Shown here: positions 17,648-26,543 of the stretch, piece by piece | How positions within the stretch are numbered: the first letter of the stretch is position 1 | Layout of the letters: every line of letters begins with the position of its first letter | Origin: Patescibacteria group bacterium | GTDB taxonomy: Bacteria; Patescibacteriota; JABMPQ01 | DNA: 44,532 nt | Assembly: GCA_018818965.1 (NCBI GenBank) | Contig: JAHJQX010000022.1 | Span: forward strand, 1-44,532 | Reading direction: 5' to 3' | Position numbers and translations under genes: made by a program | The notes under the pieces: model-generated | What the model saw: only the letters and a program-made list of their open reading frames with translations | What the model was told of the DNA's origin: nothing | Database searches by the model: none

Positions 17648-18118
17648 ATGAAAATTTACCAAGGAAAACTAAACGGGGAGAGGTTGAAAATTGGGATAGT
17701 CGTGGCTCGGTTCAACGAATTTATTACCCAGAAGCTTCTTAGTGGTTGCCAAGATACTCTTATGCGTCATGGAGTGGCCGAGAGTGATATTGAAGTAGCT
17801 TGGACACCGGGGTCATTTGAAATTCCTCTGGTGACGAAAAAAATGGCTGAAAGTGGCGACTACGATGCGATTGTAGCTCTGGGTTGTGTTATCCGTGGCG
17901 CTACCCCTCATTTCGATTATGTGGCATCAGAATCCACTAAGGGAATCGCCAAGTTAAGTCAATATTTTGGCGTGCCAGTTACTTTAGGAATTCTAACAAC
18001 TGATAATATCGAGCAAGCAGTCGAGCGAGCTGGTACCAAACACGGCAATAAAGGCGCTCAAGCAGCGGTGGATGCCATCGAAATGGCTAACTTACTGAAA
18101 GAAATAGACAGCGAGTAA
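17648..18118 (+). CDS. ribH: 6,7-dimethyl-8-ribityllumazine synthase
   Basis: 156 aa, full length. Motifs are [34 protein letters not shown] (with the catalytic His) and [13 protein letters not shown], followed by GNKGAQAA near the end. The enzyme condenses a ribityl-amino-uracil with 3,4-dihydroxybutanone 4-phosphate and usually forms 60-subunit or pentameric shells. It is the last gene of the riboflavin operon, and a terminator follows. Confidence 0.95.
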   Translation: MKIYQGKLNGERLKIGIVVARFNEFITQKLLSGCQDTLMRHGVAESDIEVAWTPGSFEIPLVTKKMAESGDYDAIVALGCVIRGATPHFDYVASESTKGIAKLSQYFGVPVTLGILTTDNIEQAVERAGTKHGNKGAQAAVDAIEMANLLKEIDSE

Positions 18119-18149
18119 AATTATTCTTGGTAGAATTTAAGATAGTTTG

Positions 18150-18175
18150 GAGTCTGTTTCTAGCAGACTCTTTTT
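18150..18175 (+). terminator. Intrinsic terminator of the riboflavin operon
   Basis: GAGTCTG, loop TTTCTAG, CAGACTC, then five Ts. It starts 32 nt after the ribH stop. Confidence 0.85.
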
Positions 18176-18192
18176 GGTAGTTATATTTATAG

Positions 18193-18221
18193 TTGCCATT
18201 ATTTATATTATGTGCTATAAT
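18193..18221 (+). promoter_or_regulatory. Sigma-70 promoter with extended -10
   Basis: TTGCCA (18193-18198), exactly 17 nt, then TATAAT (18216-18221) preceded by TGC. The start of the 896-aa gene is 31 nt further on, and there is no clear Shine-Dalgarno sequence. Confidence 0.8.
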
Positions 18222-18251
18222 AGGGCTAGGTATAATGAATAACAATTATTT

Positions 18252-20942
18252 ATGACTTTCTCTGAAGGATCGCCATCACCAATAGATACCGGTGGAACTG
18301 ATTTCACTCCGGTAGATGCTCCTGACCCTTATCCAGATGGCCACGAGAGTGTTGATGATATCGGAAACAGAATGGAAGCTGTTCGTACCCAGTTATTGAA
18401 GGCTGAGAAAAAAGCGGGCAAGGCGTTTTCGCGTCTCGGGAAACTACTAGGCACTAGCGATTCTCGCACTAGGACACAGGAAGTAAATCTGATGCAGGGA
18501 GAATATGAACGCCTGCAGGGGCAGTTGTTACAAGCTAAATTAAAAAGACGAAAGAATGAATTGAGAGTTGGGGGTGCTAGTCTAGAAAATATGTCGGAAA
18601 ATCTTGCTGCTTTGGCGGCTGGTCTTGTTGTTAAAGAAAAAAAACAATATATTGAACAAAAAGCGGAAATGGAAGGCACTGGTTGGGTTAGACGCAATGT
18701 CATTGAAAGATACAAAAAATTAGGCCTAAAGAAAAAATTATTGATATCTGGCGCTCTTCTGGGTGGGGCAGCTGTTTCTGGCGCTTTCGGGCAAGTCTGG
18801 TTAGCTGGTGGTCTGCTAGCAGCCCGCAGAGCCATTGGTACTTTGGGTGCTTCAATTGGTACTGAAGCTTTGGTAGATCAGGCTCATGCTGGTGAATTGG
18901 CTAAAAAAGGCTTAAGTAATGAAAACATATTTAGAGAGTATGGTGATAGTTTACAGGCAGCAGCAGCTGAAGCAGCTCGCGATAAACGGAACCCGGATGA
19001 AGCAGTCCGAGCGGTATTGGAAATGGCTATGCGTAGCAAACGAGTAGACTTAGAGAAAAGATTTCGAGAGCAGACGAAATTAAAAAATCGCCAAGCAATA
19101 CGCAAGGGAGCCCTGGTAGGGCTAGTTGGTGGTCTAACCGGATTTGGTTTTACCGGAGAAGCATTTGGTAATGTAGCTCGACCGGTAGCGGGCGCGGTTG
19201 GCGAATCATGGTTGGGCGAAGCAGTGGGAAAAATGGCTGATAAGACAGGCCTTTCCGATGCTTTTAATTACGTCAAGGGAGCTCTTGGGTTCAAAGTGGA
19301 AGCGGCAGCTGATGTTAAAGTCACCACGGGAACTTTAATAGTCGAAGAGCCGATCACTGGAGCAGGAACGCCTACTCCAGCCGAAGCGCCCTCAATGACA
19401 GAACAGCCGCTGCCAGCCGAAGCGTCTACGGTTGCGCAGCCTATTGCGGCCGAAGTGCCTACGCCAGCTCCGCCCATTCAGCCAGAAGCGGGGAGTGAAG
19501 TACCGGCTGCAGTCGCACCGGAAGCTTCAACACCAACACAACCAGTACCAGTCGAGGTACCAGCGCCGGCCGCACAACCCTTGCCAGCCGAAGCGCCAGA
19601 TCCAAATGCTAAAATACCACTACGACCAGAATATCATGATCAAGAACTACCTCCCGAGGCAGCTGATGGTGTTTTAAGCAAACATGAAATCAGTCGAGGA
19701 AATACTTTATGGGGCTCTGTCAGAGAACTATATATGAAAAATGCCCAGCAGCTTGGTTTCAAGGGCGGACAGTCAGAATTATCAGGTTGGGCCAATCAAC
19801 AAACAGGCAAAGCTTTGCGCGAATTAGCCCAAGCTCAGGGCGGCAAGTTACATGATTTAGTTCACACTGGCGATACTGTTTCTATTCAAGCTGATGGCAA
19901 AGTCGTTTTTGAAAATACTTCGGGTATGAAGGCAGGTGTGATGTCTGGTGGGAGCGCACGCACGGTTGACGCTGATGATATTTTACGGCAAGCCCGTGAA
20001 CAATATGCCGCTAAGAAAGCAGGGACGGCAATAGAAGCAGCCAGTATTACCGATCCTCCTCCTCCCGGCCAAACGGGAGCGTATATTGATGAGGCTGGCG
20101 ATAGACGAGTGGTAGCTAAAGATCTTGGTGGCAAGACAGTCAACATAAGGACTGAAGGCTATTTGGCTGCTGATCAGGCAGCACAGGAAGTAGTGGGCGG
20201 CAAGCCAGTACCAGTTTATTTGGGAGAAAGTGGAGGGAAGCCGATGGTTTTTGGTCAGGATCCAGCCACTGGTGATTTTAAAGCCGCTCCGCTTGATCAA
20301 CCAGCTCGGGTTGCCCAGGTTGATGTTTATGACGATCTTGGTTTTGAGGTCGCGGGTAAAGATAATTTGGGCTTTGAAGTGGCCAGTGGGCCGCCGACTA
20401 AATTTGATGACTTAGGTTTTCGCGTATCAGGAACGGGAGCTGATATCCCTAGCGCTGGCACAGCCCAGTCACTAGATATCCCACCAGCCGGTGGTTCTAC
20501 TGGTGAATCAGCTGGTAAAGCTGCGGTTACTGTCGCGGATAGCGGTAAAGCTCAAGCGCCAGCACCCAGAGCGGAACAGGCGGTTGGAGCAGGTGAGGCT
20601 GAGACACCGCCCGAAGAACCAGCTGGTAAAAGTGTAGAACAATGGCGAGGTGGCGCCAAGTTTACTTACGATAGCAAAGGAAATGTTACCGGGGTATATA
20701 CTAGTGGTGCTGTCCCCAGTGATCACCAGTGGCGAGGTTTAATAAATAAGGAAAACTTACCAGAAAATTGGGCTCAGCGAGGAGCTATTGAACTACAAGC
20801 CAAGCAGTTAGCTACATATCAGGAATTACACCAAGGCTTGCAAGCAAAAGGTATGACAGCCGAAGCTGATTTTGTAGAAAAACAAATGAAGTTATTGGTT
20901 CAGTCCGCCGAAAAGCATTATGGTGATGTTTTTAAAGCCTAG
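18252..20942 (+). CDS. Large protein with hydrophobic segments, Pro/Ala-rich linker and LysM-like domain
   Basis: 896 aa, not recognised as a whole. In order: a charged, helical N-terminus (about 30-140); a Gly/Ala-rich hydrophobic stretch near 165-200 (LLISGALLGGAAVSGAFG) and another near 285-305; and a Pro/Ala/Glu-rich linker (about 370-455) with repeated 'PAEAP' units. A LysM-like region follows (about 475-560, HEISRGNTLWGSVRELY .. VHTGDTVSIQADG). Three short repeats of (D/N)LGF(E/R)V lie near 695-725, then a Pro-rich tail and a helical C-terminus. The LysM-like part suggests binding to peptidoglycan or a similar glycan. The protein may span or sit on the membrane, but no clear signal peptide is seen. 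Confidence 0.6.
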   Translation: MTFSEGSPSPIDTGGTDFTPVDAPDPYPDGHESVDDIGNRMEAVRTQLLKAEKKAGKAFSRLGKLLGTSDSRTRTQEVNLMQGEYERLQGQLLQAKLKRRKNELRVGGASLENMSENLAALAAGLVVKEKKQYIEQKAEMEGTGWVRRNVIERYKKLGLKKKLLISGALLGGAAVSGAFGQVWLAGGLLAARRAIGTLGASIGTEALVDQAHAGELAKKGLSNENIFREYGDSLQAAAAEAARDKRNPDEAVRAVLEMAMRSKRVDLEKRFREQTKLKNRQAIRKGALVGLVGGLTGFGFTGEAFGNVARPVAGAVGESWLGEAVGKMADKTGLSDAFNYVKGALGFKVEAAADVKVTTGTLIVEEPITGAGTPTPAEAPSMTEQPLPAEASTVAQPIAAEVPTPAPPIQPEAGSEVPAAVAPEASTPTQPVPVEVPAPAAQPLPAEAPDPNAKIPLRPEYHDQELPPEAADGVLSKHEISRGNTLWGSVRELYMKNAQQLGFKGGQSELSGWANQQTGKALRELAQAQGGKLHDLVHTGDTVSIQADGKVVFENTSGMKAGVMSGGSARTVDADDILRQAREQYAAKKAGTAIEAASITDPPPPGQTGAYIDEAGDRRVVAKDLGGKTVNIRTEGYLAADQAAQEVVGGKPVPVYLGESGGKPMVFGQDPATGDFKAAPLDQPARVAQVDVYDDLGFEVAGKDNLGFEVASGPPTKFDDLGFRVSGTGADIPSAGTAQSLDIPPAGGSTGESAGKAAVTVADSGKAQAPAPRAEQAVGAGEAETPPEEPAGKSVEQWRGGAKFTYDSKGNVTGVYTSGAVPSDHQWRGLINKENLPENWAQRGAIELQAKQLATYQELHQGLQAKGMTAEADFVEKQMKLLVQSAEKHYGDVFKA

Positions 20943-21005
20943 AGTGGCTACGGGATAGATTGGGTTCGATATTATTACAGTTAATAGTATAATATAACAA
21001 AGGTA

Positions 21006-21401
21006 ATGATATTCTCTAAAATAAAAAAAGGGCTAATAACAATCTTTAATCAAAAAAATATGGCAAAAAATATATTACAACAGGATTTAGTAACTGAACT
21101 GGGGCTGGAAAATTTACCAGCCGATAAAAAAGATGCTCTAATGGTACAAGCAGCTGAGGTTTTGAATACACAAATCAGTTTGCGTTTACGGGAAGAATTA
21201 GTCGATAAAGACTTAGAGGAATTTGATCGTTTGTGGCAAGATGGCAGTGAAGAGGATATTAAGAAATTCATCGCTGACAAGGTACCTAAATTAGATAATA
21301 TTGTGGCTGAGGAAGTAGCCGATTTTAAGAAGAGCATTATTGAGACAGCTAACTGGGCGAAGGACGAGGTGATGAAGGAAGACGAACAAAAAGAAGAGTA
21401 G
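21006..21401 (+). CDS. Small acidic helical protein (DUF5663-like)
   Basis: 131 aa in the ORF track; ATG 21060 (113 aa, MAKNILQQDLVTELGLENLP) is a good alternative. A TATAAT box at about 20990 would put the transcription start almost on ATG 21006. The pattern 'l...G.e.Lp...k..l...a...l..ri..rl...L.d..l.eF..L' is one I associate with DUF5663-type proteins common in Patescibacteria. It is acidic and helical, with no membrane helix. The function is unknown. It converges with porA, and a bidirectional terminator separates them. Confidence 0.6.
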   Translation: MIFSKIKKGLITIFNQKNMAKNILQQDLVTELGLENLPADKKDALMVQAAEVLNTQISLRLREELVDKDLEEFDRLWQDGSEEDIKKFIADKVPKLDNIVAEEVADFKKSIIETANWAKDEVMKEDEQKEE

Positions 21402-21430
21402 AATAATAATCCGCTGGATTTGAATTATAG

Positions 21431-21456
21431 AAAACTGCCCCTTAGGGCAGTTTTGA
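21431..21456. terminator. Bidirectional terminator between convergent genes
   Basis: AAAACTGCCC, loop CTTA, GGGCAGTTTT. A/T tracts on both sides serve the DUF5663-like gene (+) and porA (-). Confidence 0.85.
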
Positions 21457-21478
21457 TTTACAGTTTATTGTGAGTAGA

Positions 21479-22654
21479 TTATTCTTTTAACCCAACATAT
21501 TTAGTTTCCTTGCTCACTTCGCCATTGAGAAGTTCGGTGAATACCTTTTCAATTTGGGTCAGCATAATCTCTCGTCCACCAAGGCCAAAGACGTAACTTT
21601 GGATTTGGGGTGGTTTCTTGGAATCAGCAAAGCTAACTTTAATATCGCCATAGAAGGGCGCCACTGATCCATAATCAGGCGAGCGGTCCATAACGCCGAT
21701 CGTTTTAATGTGAGATAAAGCTTTGGTGATTTCTTCATAGGGGAAGGGTCGATAAAGCTTTATTTTAAGTAGACCAACCTTTTCGCCCTTGGCCCGTCGA
21801 CCGTCGATAATCTCTTTAATTGTGCCCGCCGTTGATGAAGAGGTGACGATAGCTACTTCAGCGTCTTTTAGCTTGTATTCTTCAAAGTATGGGTATTGAT
21901 TACCAGTGATTTTGCTGAGCTCAGCGCCAATTTCAAGATATTTCTTTTTGGCTGTCCGCATAGCCTCGATTTGCTGGCGTTTTACTTCAAAATAAGTATC
22001 AGGCAGAGCGACTGGACCATAGGTCATTGGCTGCGAGAAATTTAGCAATGGTTTGTGGGGTTTGAATTCACCGACAAAATTTTTCGCGATAGCATCATCG
22101 AGTATTCGCATATTCTCCGCGCTGTGACTAGTGGAGAAACCATCTTGCATTACCATCGTTGGCAAGAGAACATCATGATCTTCTGATAAGCGCAGAGCCA
22201 GTAGAGTATTTTCGTAAACTTCTTGATTATTCTCGGAGAAAATCTGAATCCAACCCTGGTCACGCGCTCCCATTGAGTCGGAGTGATCGCAGTGAATATT
22301 GAGCGGGGAGGACAGGGCGCGATTGGCAATGGCCATCACTACCGGCAAGCGCATACCAGCCGTTGCTCCAAGCATTTCCCACATGTAGGCGAGTCCCTGG
22401 GAGGCGGTGGCGGTCATGGCGCGAGCACCAGCGGCACTGGCTGCCGTTACACAGCTGAGGGCGGAATGTTCAGATTCAGCCAAAATATATTCAGTGTCGA
22501 CTTTTCCATCAGCCACGATCTGCGAAAAAGTTTCGATAATTGGTGTTTGCGGAGTAATTGGATAAGCAGACACCACGTCAGGATTGACCTGACGCATGGC
22601 TTCGGCGACTGCTTCCCCGCCCGTCATGATTTTTTGTAATTTATCTTTAGGCAT
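21479..22654 (-). CDS. porA: 2-oxoacid:ferredoxin oxidoreductase, alpha subunit (pyruvate type)
   Basis: 391 aa, the normal size for a separate PorA. It has GGEAVAEAMRQVNPDVVSAYPITPQTPIIE at the start, then ESEHSALS, ATASQGLAYMWEMLGA and SDSMGARDQGWIQ, all typical of the pyruvate/2-ketoisovalerate branch. With beta, gamma and delta subunits it oxidises a 2-oxoacid plus CoA to acyl-CoA and CO2, reducing ferredoxin. It is the last gene of the minus-strand gamma-delta-alpha operon. The TPP-binding beta subunit, which usually follows, is not here: a terminator and an unrelated convergent gene take its place. Confidence 0.92.
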   Translation of the reverse strand: MPKDKLQKIMTGGEAVAEAMRQVNPDVVSAYPITPQTPIIETFSQIVADGKVDTEYILAESEHSALSCVTAASAAGARAMTATASQGLAYMWEMLGATAGMRLPVVMAIANRALSSPLNIHCDHSDSMGARDQGWIQIFSENNQEVYENTLLALRLSEDHDVLLPTMVMQDGFSTSHSAENMRILDDAIAKNFVGEFKPHKPLLNFSQPMTYGPVALPDTYFEVKRQQIEAMRTAKKKYLEIGAELSKITGNQYPYFEEYKLKDAEVAIVTSSSTAGTIKEIIDGRRAKGEKVGLLKIKLYRPFPYEEITKALSHIKTIGVMDRSPDYGSVAPFYGDIKVSFADSKKPPQIQSYVFGLGGREIMLTQIEKVFTELLNGEVSKETKYVGLKE

Positions 22655-22655
22655 A

Positions 22656-22946
22656 TTATTTTTGTTCTTTCATAGTTATGGCCTTGGTAGGGCACTCCTT
22701 GGCACAAATACCGCAGCCTTTGCAATATTTGTAATCAAAATGCGAAATTTTACCTTCTTTTACCAAAATACAATCTTCTGGACAATAACCAACACAGGTC
22801 AGGCAATTTTTACACTTACTTTTATCGATAATAGGAATCTGATTGCGCCAGTCACCGGTGTGATATTCTTTGGAATAACCGGCCTGGTCTAGATTGCCAC
22901 CGGGTAGCAATTTTTCCCACTTTTTCTTTTTAACTGATTGCGTCAT
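22656..22946 (-). CDS. porD: 2-oxoacid:ferredoxin oxidoreductase, delta subunit (2x[4Fe-4S] ferredoxin)
   Basis: 96 aa with two ferredoxin motifs, CKNCLTCVGYCPEDC and CKGCGICAKECP, each able to bind a [4Fe-4S] cluster. The N-terminal extension (GDWRNQIPIIDKSKC) is typical of PorD. It carries electrons from the catalytic subunits to external ferredoxin. It overlaps the gamma gene by 17 nt and is 1 nt from alpha, so the three are translated together. Confidence 0.93.
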   Translation of the reverse strand: MTQSVKKKKWEKLLPGGNLDQAGYSKEYHTGDWRNQIPIIDKSKCKNCLTCVGYCPEDCILVKEGKISHFDYKYCKGCGICAKECPTKAITMKEQK

Positions 22947-23490
22947 AACCTTCTTTGATAGTATTAATATTGGCAGCTGTCATTTCTGAACCAAGCTTTT
23001 TAGTAAATAATTCCTCGACTATTTTAATCAAATCATCTATCTCTACTTGGTCAACAATTTTTACCAGGGCACCGAGTAGGGACGTGTTAGCCATATCGCG
23101 CTTAAGGTTTTTAAGAGAAATGCCACTGGCATCGACGGCGTAAATTCTCGTGGCTGGACATTTGTATTCCTGGGCAATCTCCGCGGCTGACTTTTTGGTG
23201 TTAATTAGAAGGATTTGGTTATGGTGCATATTGCAGAGTATTTTTTGCGAAGCCAGCAGAGTTTCATCCACTACTACCAAAATGTCAGGATCAATGATCA
23301 GAGTATGGATGCGAATCGGCTGATCGGAAATGCGACAAAAAGCATCCATGGGAGCTCCCCCGCGAGCGGGACCATAGTAGGGGAAAGCCTGTGCATATTG
23401 GCCTTGTTCAGCCGCCGCTTCAGCCATAAAGTGAGCCATTGTCTTTGAACCTTGGCCGGCCCGGGCGTGAAATTTTATTTCGAGAGTCAC
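22930..23490 (-). CDS. porC: 2-oxoacid:ferredoxin oxidoreductase, gamma subunit
   Basis: 186 aa. It begins with the gamma-subunit pattern IKFHARAGQGSKTMAHFMAEAA and contains FPYYGPARGGAPMDAFCRIS (family: 'p.yG.E.RGG...a..RiS'). It takes part in CoA binding and complex assembly. The start codon is GTG at 23490. It is the first gene of the gamma-delta-alpha operon and lies 17 nt after the capA-like gene, so all four may be one transcript. Confidence 0.92.
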   Translation of the reverse strand: MTLEIKFHARAGQGSKTMAHFMAEAAAEQGQYAQAFPYYGPARGGAPMDAFCRISDQPIRIHTLIIDPDILVVVDETLLASQKILCNMHHNQILLINTKKSAAEIAQEYKCPATRIYAVDASGISLKNLKRDMANTSLLGALVKIVDQVEIDDLIKIVEELFTKKLGSEMTAANINTIKEGYDAIS

Positions 23491-23507
23491 TATTTTACGC
23501 TAAATAT

Positions 23508-24608
23508 TCAAAACTCAACGACACTTTCCTCTAGCCCCATTCTCCCTAATATCCTAGCAGATTCTGCTGTCGTTGCCAATCGGGGTTGGTTGTAGTTCTC
23601 TATTTTTATCGGAATAAACTCGGCTTTTTGCAAGTCTGCATTCCGAAAATTTAGTCGGGCGATAACGCCTTCTCTGGTTTCTTCTGACCACATTTGGTCA
23701 AACACTAAATTACCAAGACTATAAATAATAAATTTATCGTTGTAGACTTCAGTGGTTTGCACGACGTGCGGATGATGACCAAGGACTAGATCAGCCCCGC
23801 TATCGATAGCAACGTGAGCAAAATCTTTCTGCTGTTGGTTAGGGGTCGGGGTGTATTCGTAGCCAGCGTGCATGGAGACGATTATAGTGTCGGCTTGCTC
23901 CTGAGCCTTTTCTATGTCTTTTTGCATTTGAGTCACATCCATAAAGGCGATATCGGGTTTTTCTTGATTGCTAGTTGATTCAAAATTAGCTCCATCGCTA
24001 TAAGTGTAGGAGAGAAAAGCTATTTTTTTGTCTTTCGCTTCTATAATTCCTGGCGTGTGAGCGTGCTGGTAATTATTACCAGCGCCGGAGTAGTCAATAT
24101 CGCGCTGGTTGAGATAATCCATAGTGTATTCTAGACCAGCGTTGCCTTTATTCTTAGCGTGATTATTGGCTAGTGATACCATGTTTATCTCGGCGTGGGT
24201 GAGGCCGGCAATATTTTCTGGTTCGACTTTAAAAATCATGCCTTCGGTGACGGGTGGATCTTGGTCGTAAAAGGGAGCTTCAAGATTGACGAAAGCGATG
24301 TCAGCGGCGGCAAAGATGTCAGCGATTTTACGCCAAGGCATTAGTGGATCACCCGCTTCACGGATTTTAGTACCAACGTGGCGGGAGAGCATGACATCGC
24401 CGCCAGCGACGAGGGTGAATTCGACGGGAGGTTCGGTAACTGAGGTGGGAATATTTTCTTCCGCACCACTAGCAACTGCCGAGCTTTGAATGTTCTCACT
24501 AGTCTTGTTCCTTTCGTCTTTTTGAGCGTGGTCAACGAAAAAACCAATAGTGAGAATTAGGAAAGCCAGGAGGAGATATTTATAGCTGGAGATTTTTGCA
24601 ATATTCAC
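23508..24608 (-). CDS. CapA/PgsA-family metallophosphatase-like protein
   Basis: 366 aa. A GTG start is followed by a signal-anchor helix (about 10-28, YLLLAFLILTIGFFV) and a linker. The CapA domain has GGDVMLSR, VNLEAPF, MVSLANNHAKNKG, VSMHAGYEYTPTP and GHHPHVVQ, the metal-binding motifs of the calcineurin-like fold. Family members take part in capsule or poly-gamma-glutamate production, or act on extracellular substrates; the role here is unknown. It would work on the outer face of the membrane. It is probably co-transcribed with the yqeY-like gene upstream. Confidence 0.85.
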   Translation of the reverse strand: MNIAKISSYKYLLLAFLILTIGFFVDHAQKDERNKTSENIQSSAVASGAEENIPTSVTEPPVEFTLVAGGDVMLSRHVGTKIREAGDPLMPWRKIADIFAAADIAFVNLEAPFYDQDPPVTEGMIFKVEPENIAGLTHAEINMVSLANNHAKNKGNAGLEYTMDYLNQRDIDYSGAGNNYQHAHTPGIIEAKDKKIAFLSYTYSDGANFESTSNQEKPDIAFMDVTQMQKDIEKAQEQADTIIVSMHAGYEYTPTPNQQQKDFAHVAIDSGADLVLGHHPHVVQTTEVYNDKFIIYSLGNLVFDQMWSEETREGVIARLNFRNADLQKAEFIPIKIENYNQPRLATTAESARILGRMGLEESVVEF

Positions 24609-24636
24609 TTAATGACGCCAGTAATTATTTTTTTAT

Positions 24637-25083
24637 TTACCCCAACTTCTCTTTCACAATCTTATTCACTATTTGCCCATCAGCCTGACCTTTAAGCTTG
24701 CTCATTACTGAACCCATAACTTTTCCGAGGTCGGCGGCAGAATTTGCGCCGGATGAATTGATAATTTCATCAACAACCTTGGCAATCTCATCTTCGCCCA
24801 ATTGCTTAGGAAGATATTTTTGCAAGATCTCAATTTCTGCTTGTTCTTTGGCAGCGGACTCATCGCGCCCACCTTCCTTAAAAGAGGTGATAGCATCTTT
24901 GCGTTGTTTGACGGCTTTGGTGATGGCCTGCGTTACTTCTTCATCAGTTAATTCATCCTTTTTCTCAATGGCCGCATTTTTAATATCAGCCATCAGCATC
25001 CTGAGAGTAGAAACGGTGAGTTCTTCTTTGCCCTTGAGAGCGATCTTGAAATCGTCTTTAATTTGAGATTCTAGTTTTGGCAT
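24637..25083 (-). CDS. GatB/YqeY domain-containing protein
   Basis: 148 aa, the typical YqeY length, with the conserved TLRMLMADIKNAAI, AVKQRKDAITSF and LPKQL motifs. The C-terminal GKVMGSVMSKLKGQADGQIVNKIVKEKL matches the tRNA-binding tail domain of GatB. YqeY proteins occur alone in many bacteria, and their precise role, perhaps contact with tRNA, is not established. gatA and gatC lie about 2 kb upstream on the same strand; gatB itself is not in the window. Confidence 0.9.
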   Translation of the reverse strand: MPKLESQIKDDFKIALKGKEELTVSTLRMLMADIKNAAIEKKDELTDEEVTQAITKAVKQRKDAITSFKEGGRDESAAKEQAEIEILQKYLPKQLGEDEIAKVVDEIINSSGANSAADLGKVMGSVMSKLKGQADGQIVNKIVKEKLG

Positions 25084-25111
25084 TATTTTTGCTTAGATAT
25101 TATTATACACA

Positions 25112-25264
25112 CTTAGGCTGATTCGATATGCTGGAGAAAACCGTATATTGGCCAAACGGGCATGGTTCCCCGATCTGATCGGGGGGAGTGAGGCCGATAT
25201 CCGAATTCATTTACCACGCTGGGGTAAATGAATGTGTTTTCGAAGCATGTCGGATCAGCCTAAG
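25112..25264 (-). repeat. Family B palindromic intergenic element, copy B1
   Basis: Outer inverted repeat: CTTAGGCTGATTCGATATGC on the left pairs with GCATGTCGGATCAGCCTAAG on the right, continued by GAGAAAAC with GTGTTTTC. The interior has smaller hairpins (CCCCGATCAGATCGGGG; ATTCATTTACC..GGTAAATGAAT). The right end contains the htrA stop codon, so the stem starts in the message exactly at the end of the coding region. It separates htrA from yqeY. The shared motif with B2 is TATGCTGGAGAAAA. Confidence 0.85.
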
Positions 25265-26510
25265 ACTCCCTCTCTTCTAACTTAACCGTCACCTCTTTTT
25301 CTTCCTCCTTGTGATAAATTTTTAACTTTACTTCATCGTCAACTTTATGCTTCTGAATCATTTTGGCTAAGCCATTGTCTTCGTCGATCTTCTGGCCATC
25401 TACTTCCAAAATAATGTCATTTTCCACAATACCAGCTTTGTCAGCTGGACTACCAGGAATGACAGCCAGGTCGCTATCATTTTCTCCCCGAGCGACTAAG
25501 GCGCCGTATTCGTATTTAAGACTATTGGCCTTGGCAATTTTTTTGTTAAGCACTGTATAGCGAACACCAAGGTAAGGTTTGACAATTTTACCATCTGCTT
25601 CAACACTCTCAACATCATTTTTGGCATCATTGATTGGGAGAGCAAAGCCAACTGACTGACCGGAGAAGTCCACAGCAGTATTAATACCAATCACTTTACC
25701 ATCTAGAGTCAATAGGGGACCACCCGAGTTACCGGAATTAATAGCGGCGTCAGTTTGGATAATATTTTCCAATCTTTCGGTTGATTGACCGAGAGTGCCG
25801 CCAGCAGTAATAGCGCGTCCCAGACCAGAAATCACACCTTTGGTGACTGTATTATGATATTCGCCAAGGGCGTAGCCAATCGCGATGACAGTTTGACCAA
25901 TTTTTAAGTTGCTAGAATCGCCCAGTTCAACCGTAGGTAGATCATTAGCATCAATTTTTACGATGGCAATATCGTTAGTGGGATCAATCGCCATCACCTT
26001 GGCTTCATATTCCTTATCGTTGTTATCAATGACAGTGTAGCTGGCCGATGAGTCAGAAACAACATGTCGATTGGTTAAAATTAGGCCGTCAGCGGTGATG
26101 ACAAAACCAGTCCCGCCGCCGATTTTTTGTTTACTAGATTCTTCATCGGTGTCAAAATTCATGTCACCGAAAAACTGCTTGAAGAAGGGATCATTGAATA
26201 AATCCGATTGCTGATAGTATTGATTAAGATCTTTAGTGACAATAATACTTACCACTGCTGGCCGTGCTTTTTCCACAGCACTGATAGTATCTGATTCCTC
26301 CTCCACTAGTTGACGCTCAGTGGTTTTTTCTATCTCTTGGCCTTGTAGCTTCTCGACGGCTAGCTTACCTAGTCCGCTAGTAGTTATTCCTACGATTAGA
26401 CTAGTGAAAAGGCCGACAATAATAGCCACCACAATTACTCCGCAGTAGCCGGGTTTTTGGTGGTGCTTGGGATGGGAAGGTTGAGGTGGATGAATAACAT
26501 CTTCAGGCAT
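25260..26510 (-). CDS. HtrA/DegP-family trypsin-like serine protease with PDZ domain
   Basis: 416 aa. A short Pro/His-rich cytoplasmic N-terminus and one membrane helix (about 24-46, VIVVAIIVGLFTSLIVGITTS) come first. The protease domain (about 75-300) has the triad His149 (TNRHVV), Asp180 (TNDIAIVKI) and Ser262 (GNSGGPLL), all intact. A single PDZ domain (about 310-410, PGSPADKAGIVENDIILEVDGQKI) follows. It is anchored in the membrane with the protease outside, and degrades or refolds damaged envelope proteins. One PDZ and a membrane anchor match the HtrA type of Gram-positive and Patescibacteria cells. Its stop codon lies inside element B1. Confidence 0.93.
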   Translation of the reverse strand: MPEDVIHPPQPSHPKHHQKPGYCGVIVVAIIVGLFTSLIVGITTSGLGKLAVEKLQGQEIEKTTERQLVEEESDTISAVEKARPAVVSIIVTKDLNQYYQQSDLFNDPFFKQFFGDMNFDTDEESSKQKIGGGTGFVITADGLILTNRHVVSDSSASYTVIDNNDKEYEAKVMAIDPTNDIAIVKIDANDLPTVELGDSSNLKIGQTVIAIGYALGEYHNTVTKGVISGLGRAITAGGTLGQSTERLENIIQTDAAINSGNSGGPLLTLDGKVIGINTAVDFSGQSVGFALPINDAKNDVESVEADGKIVKPYLGVRYTVLNKKIAKANSLKYEYGALVARGENDSDLAVIPGSPADKAGIVENDIILEVDGQKIDEDNGLAKMIQKHKVDDEVKLKIYHKEEEKEVTVKLEERES

Positions 26511-26543
26511 AGTCGAAATAGTTAATTGCTAAATTTACTGATT

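Noticed and set aside
18252-18300. FMN riboswitch or other known riboswitch before the riboflavin or LysM-like genes
   Set aside because: The leaders are under 50 nt and carry no RFN-type consensus.
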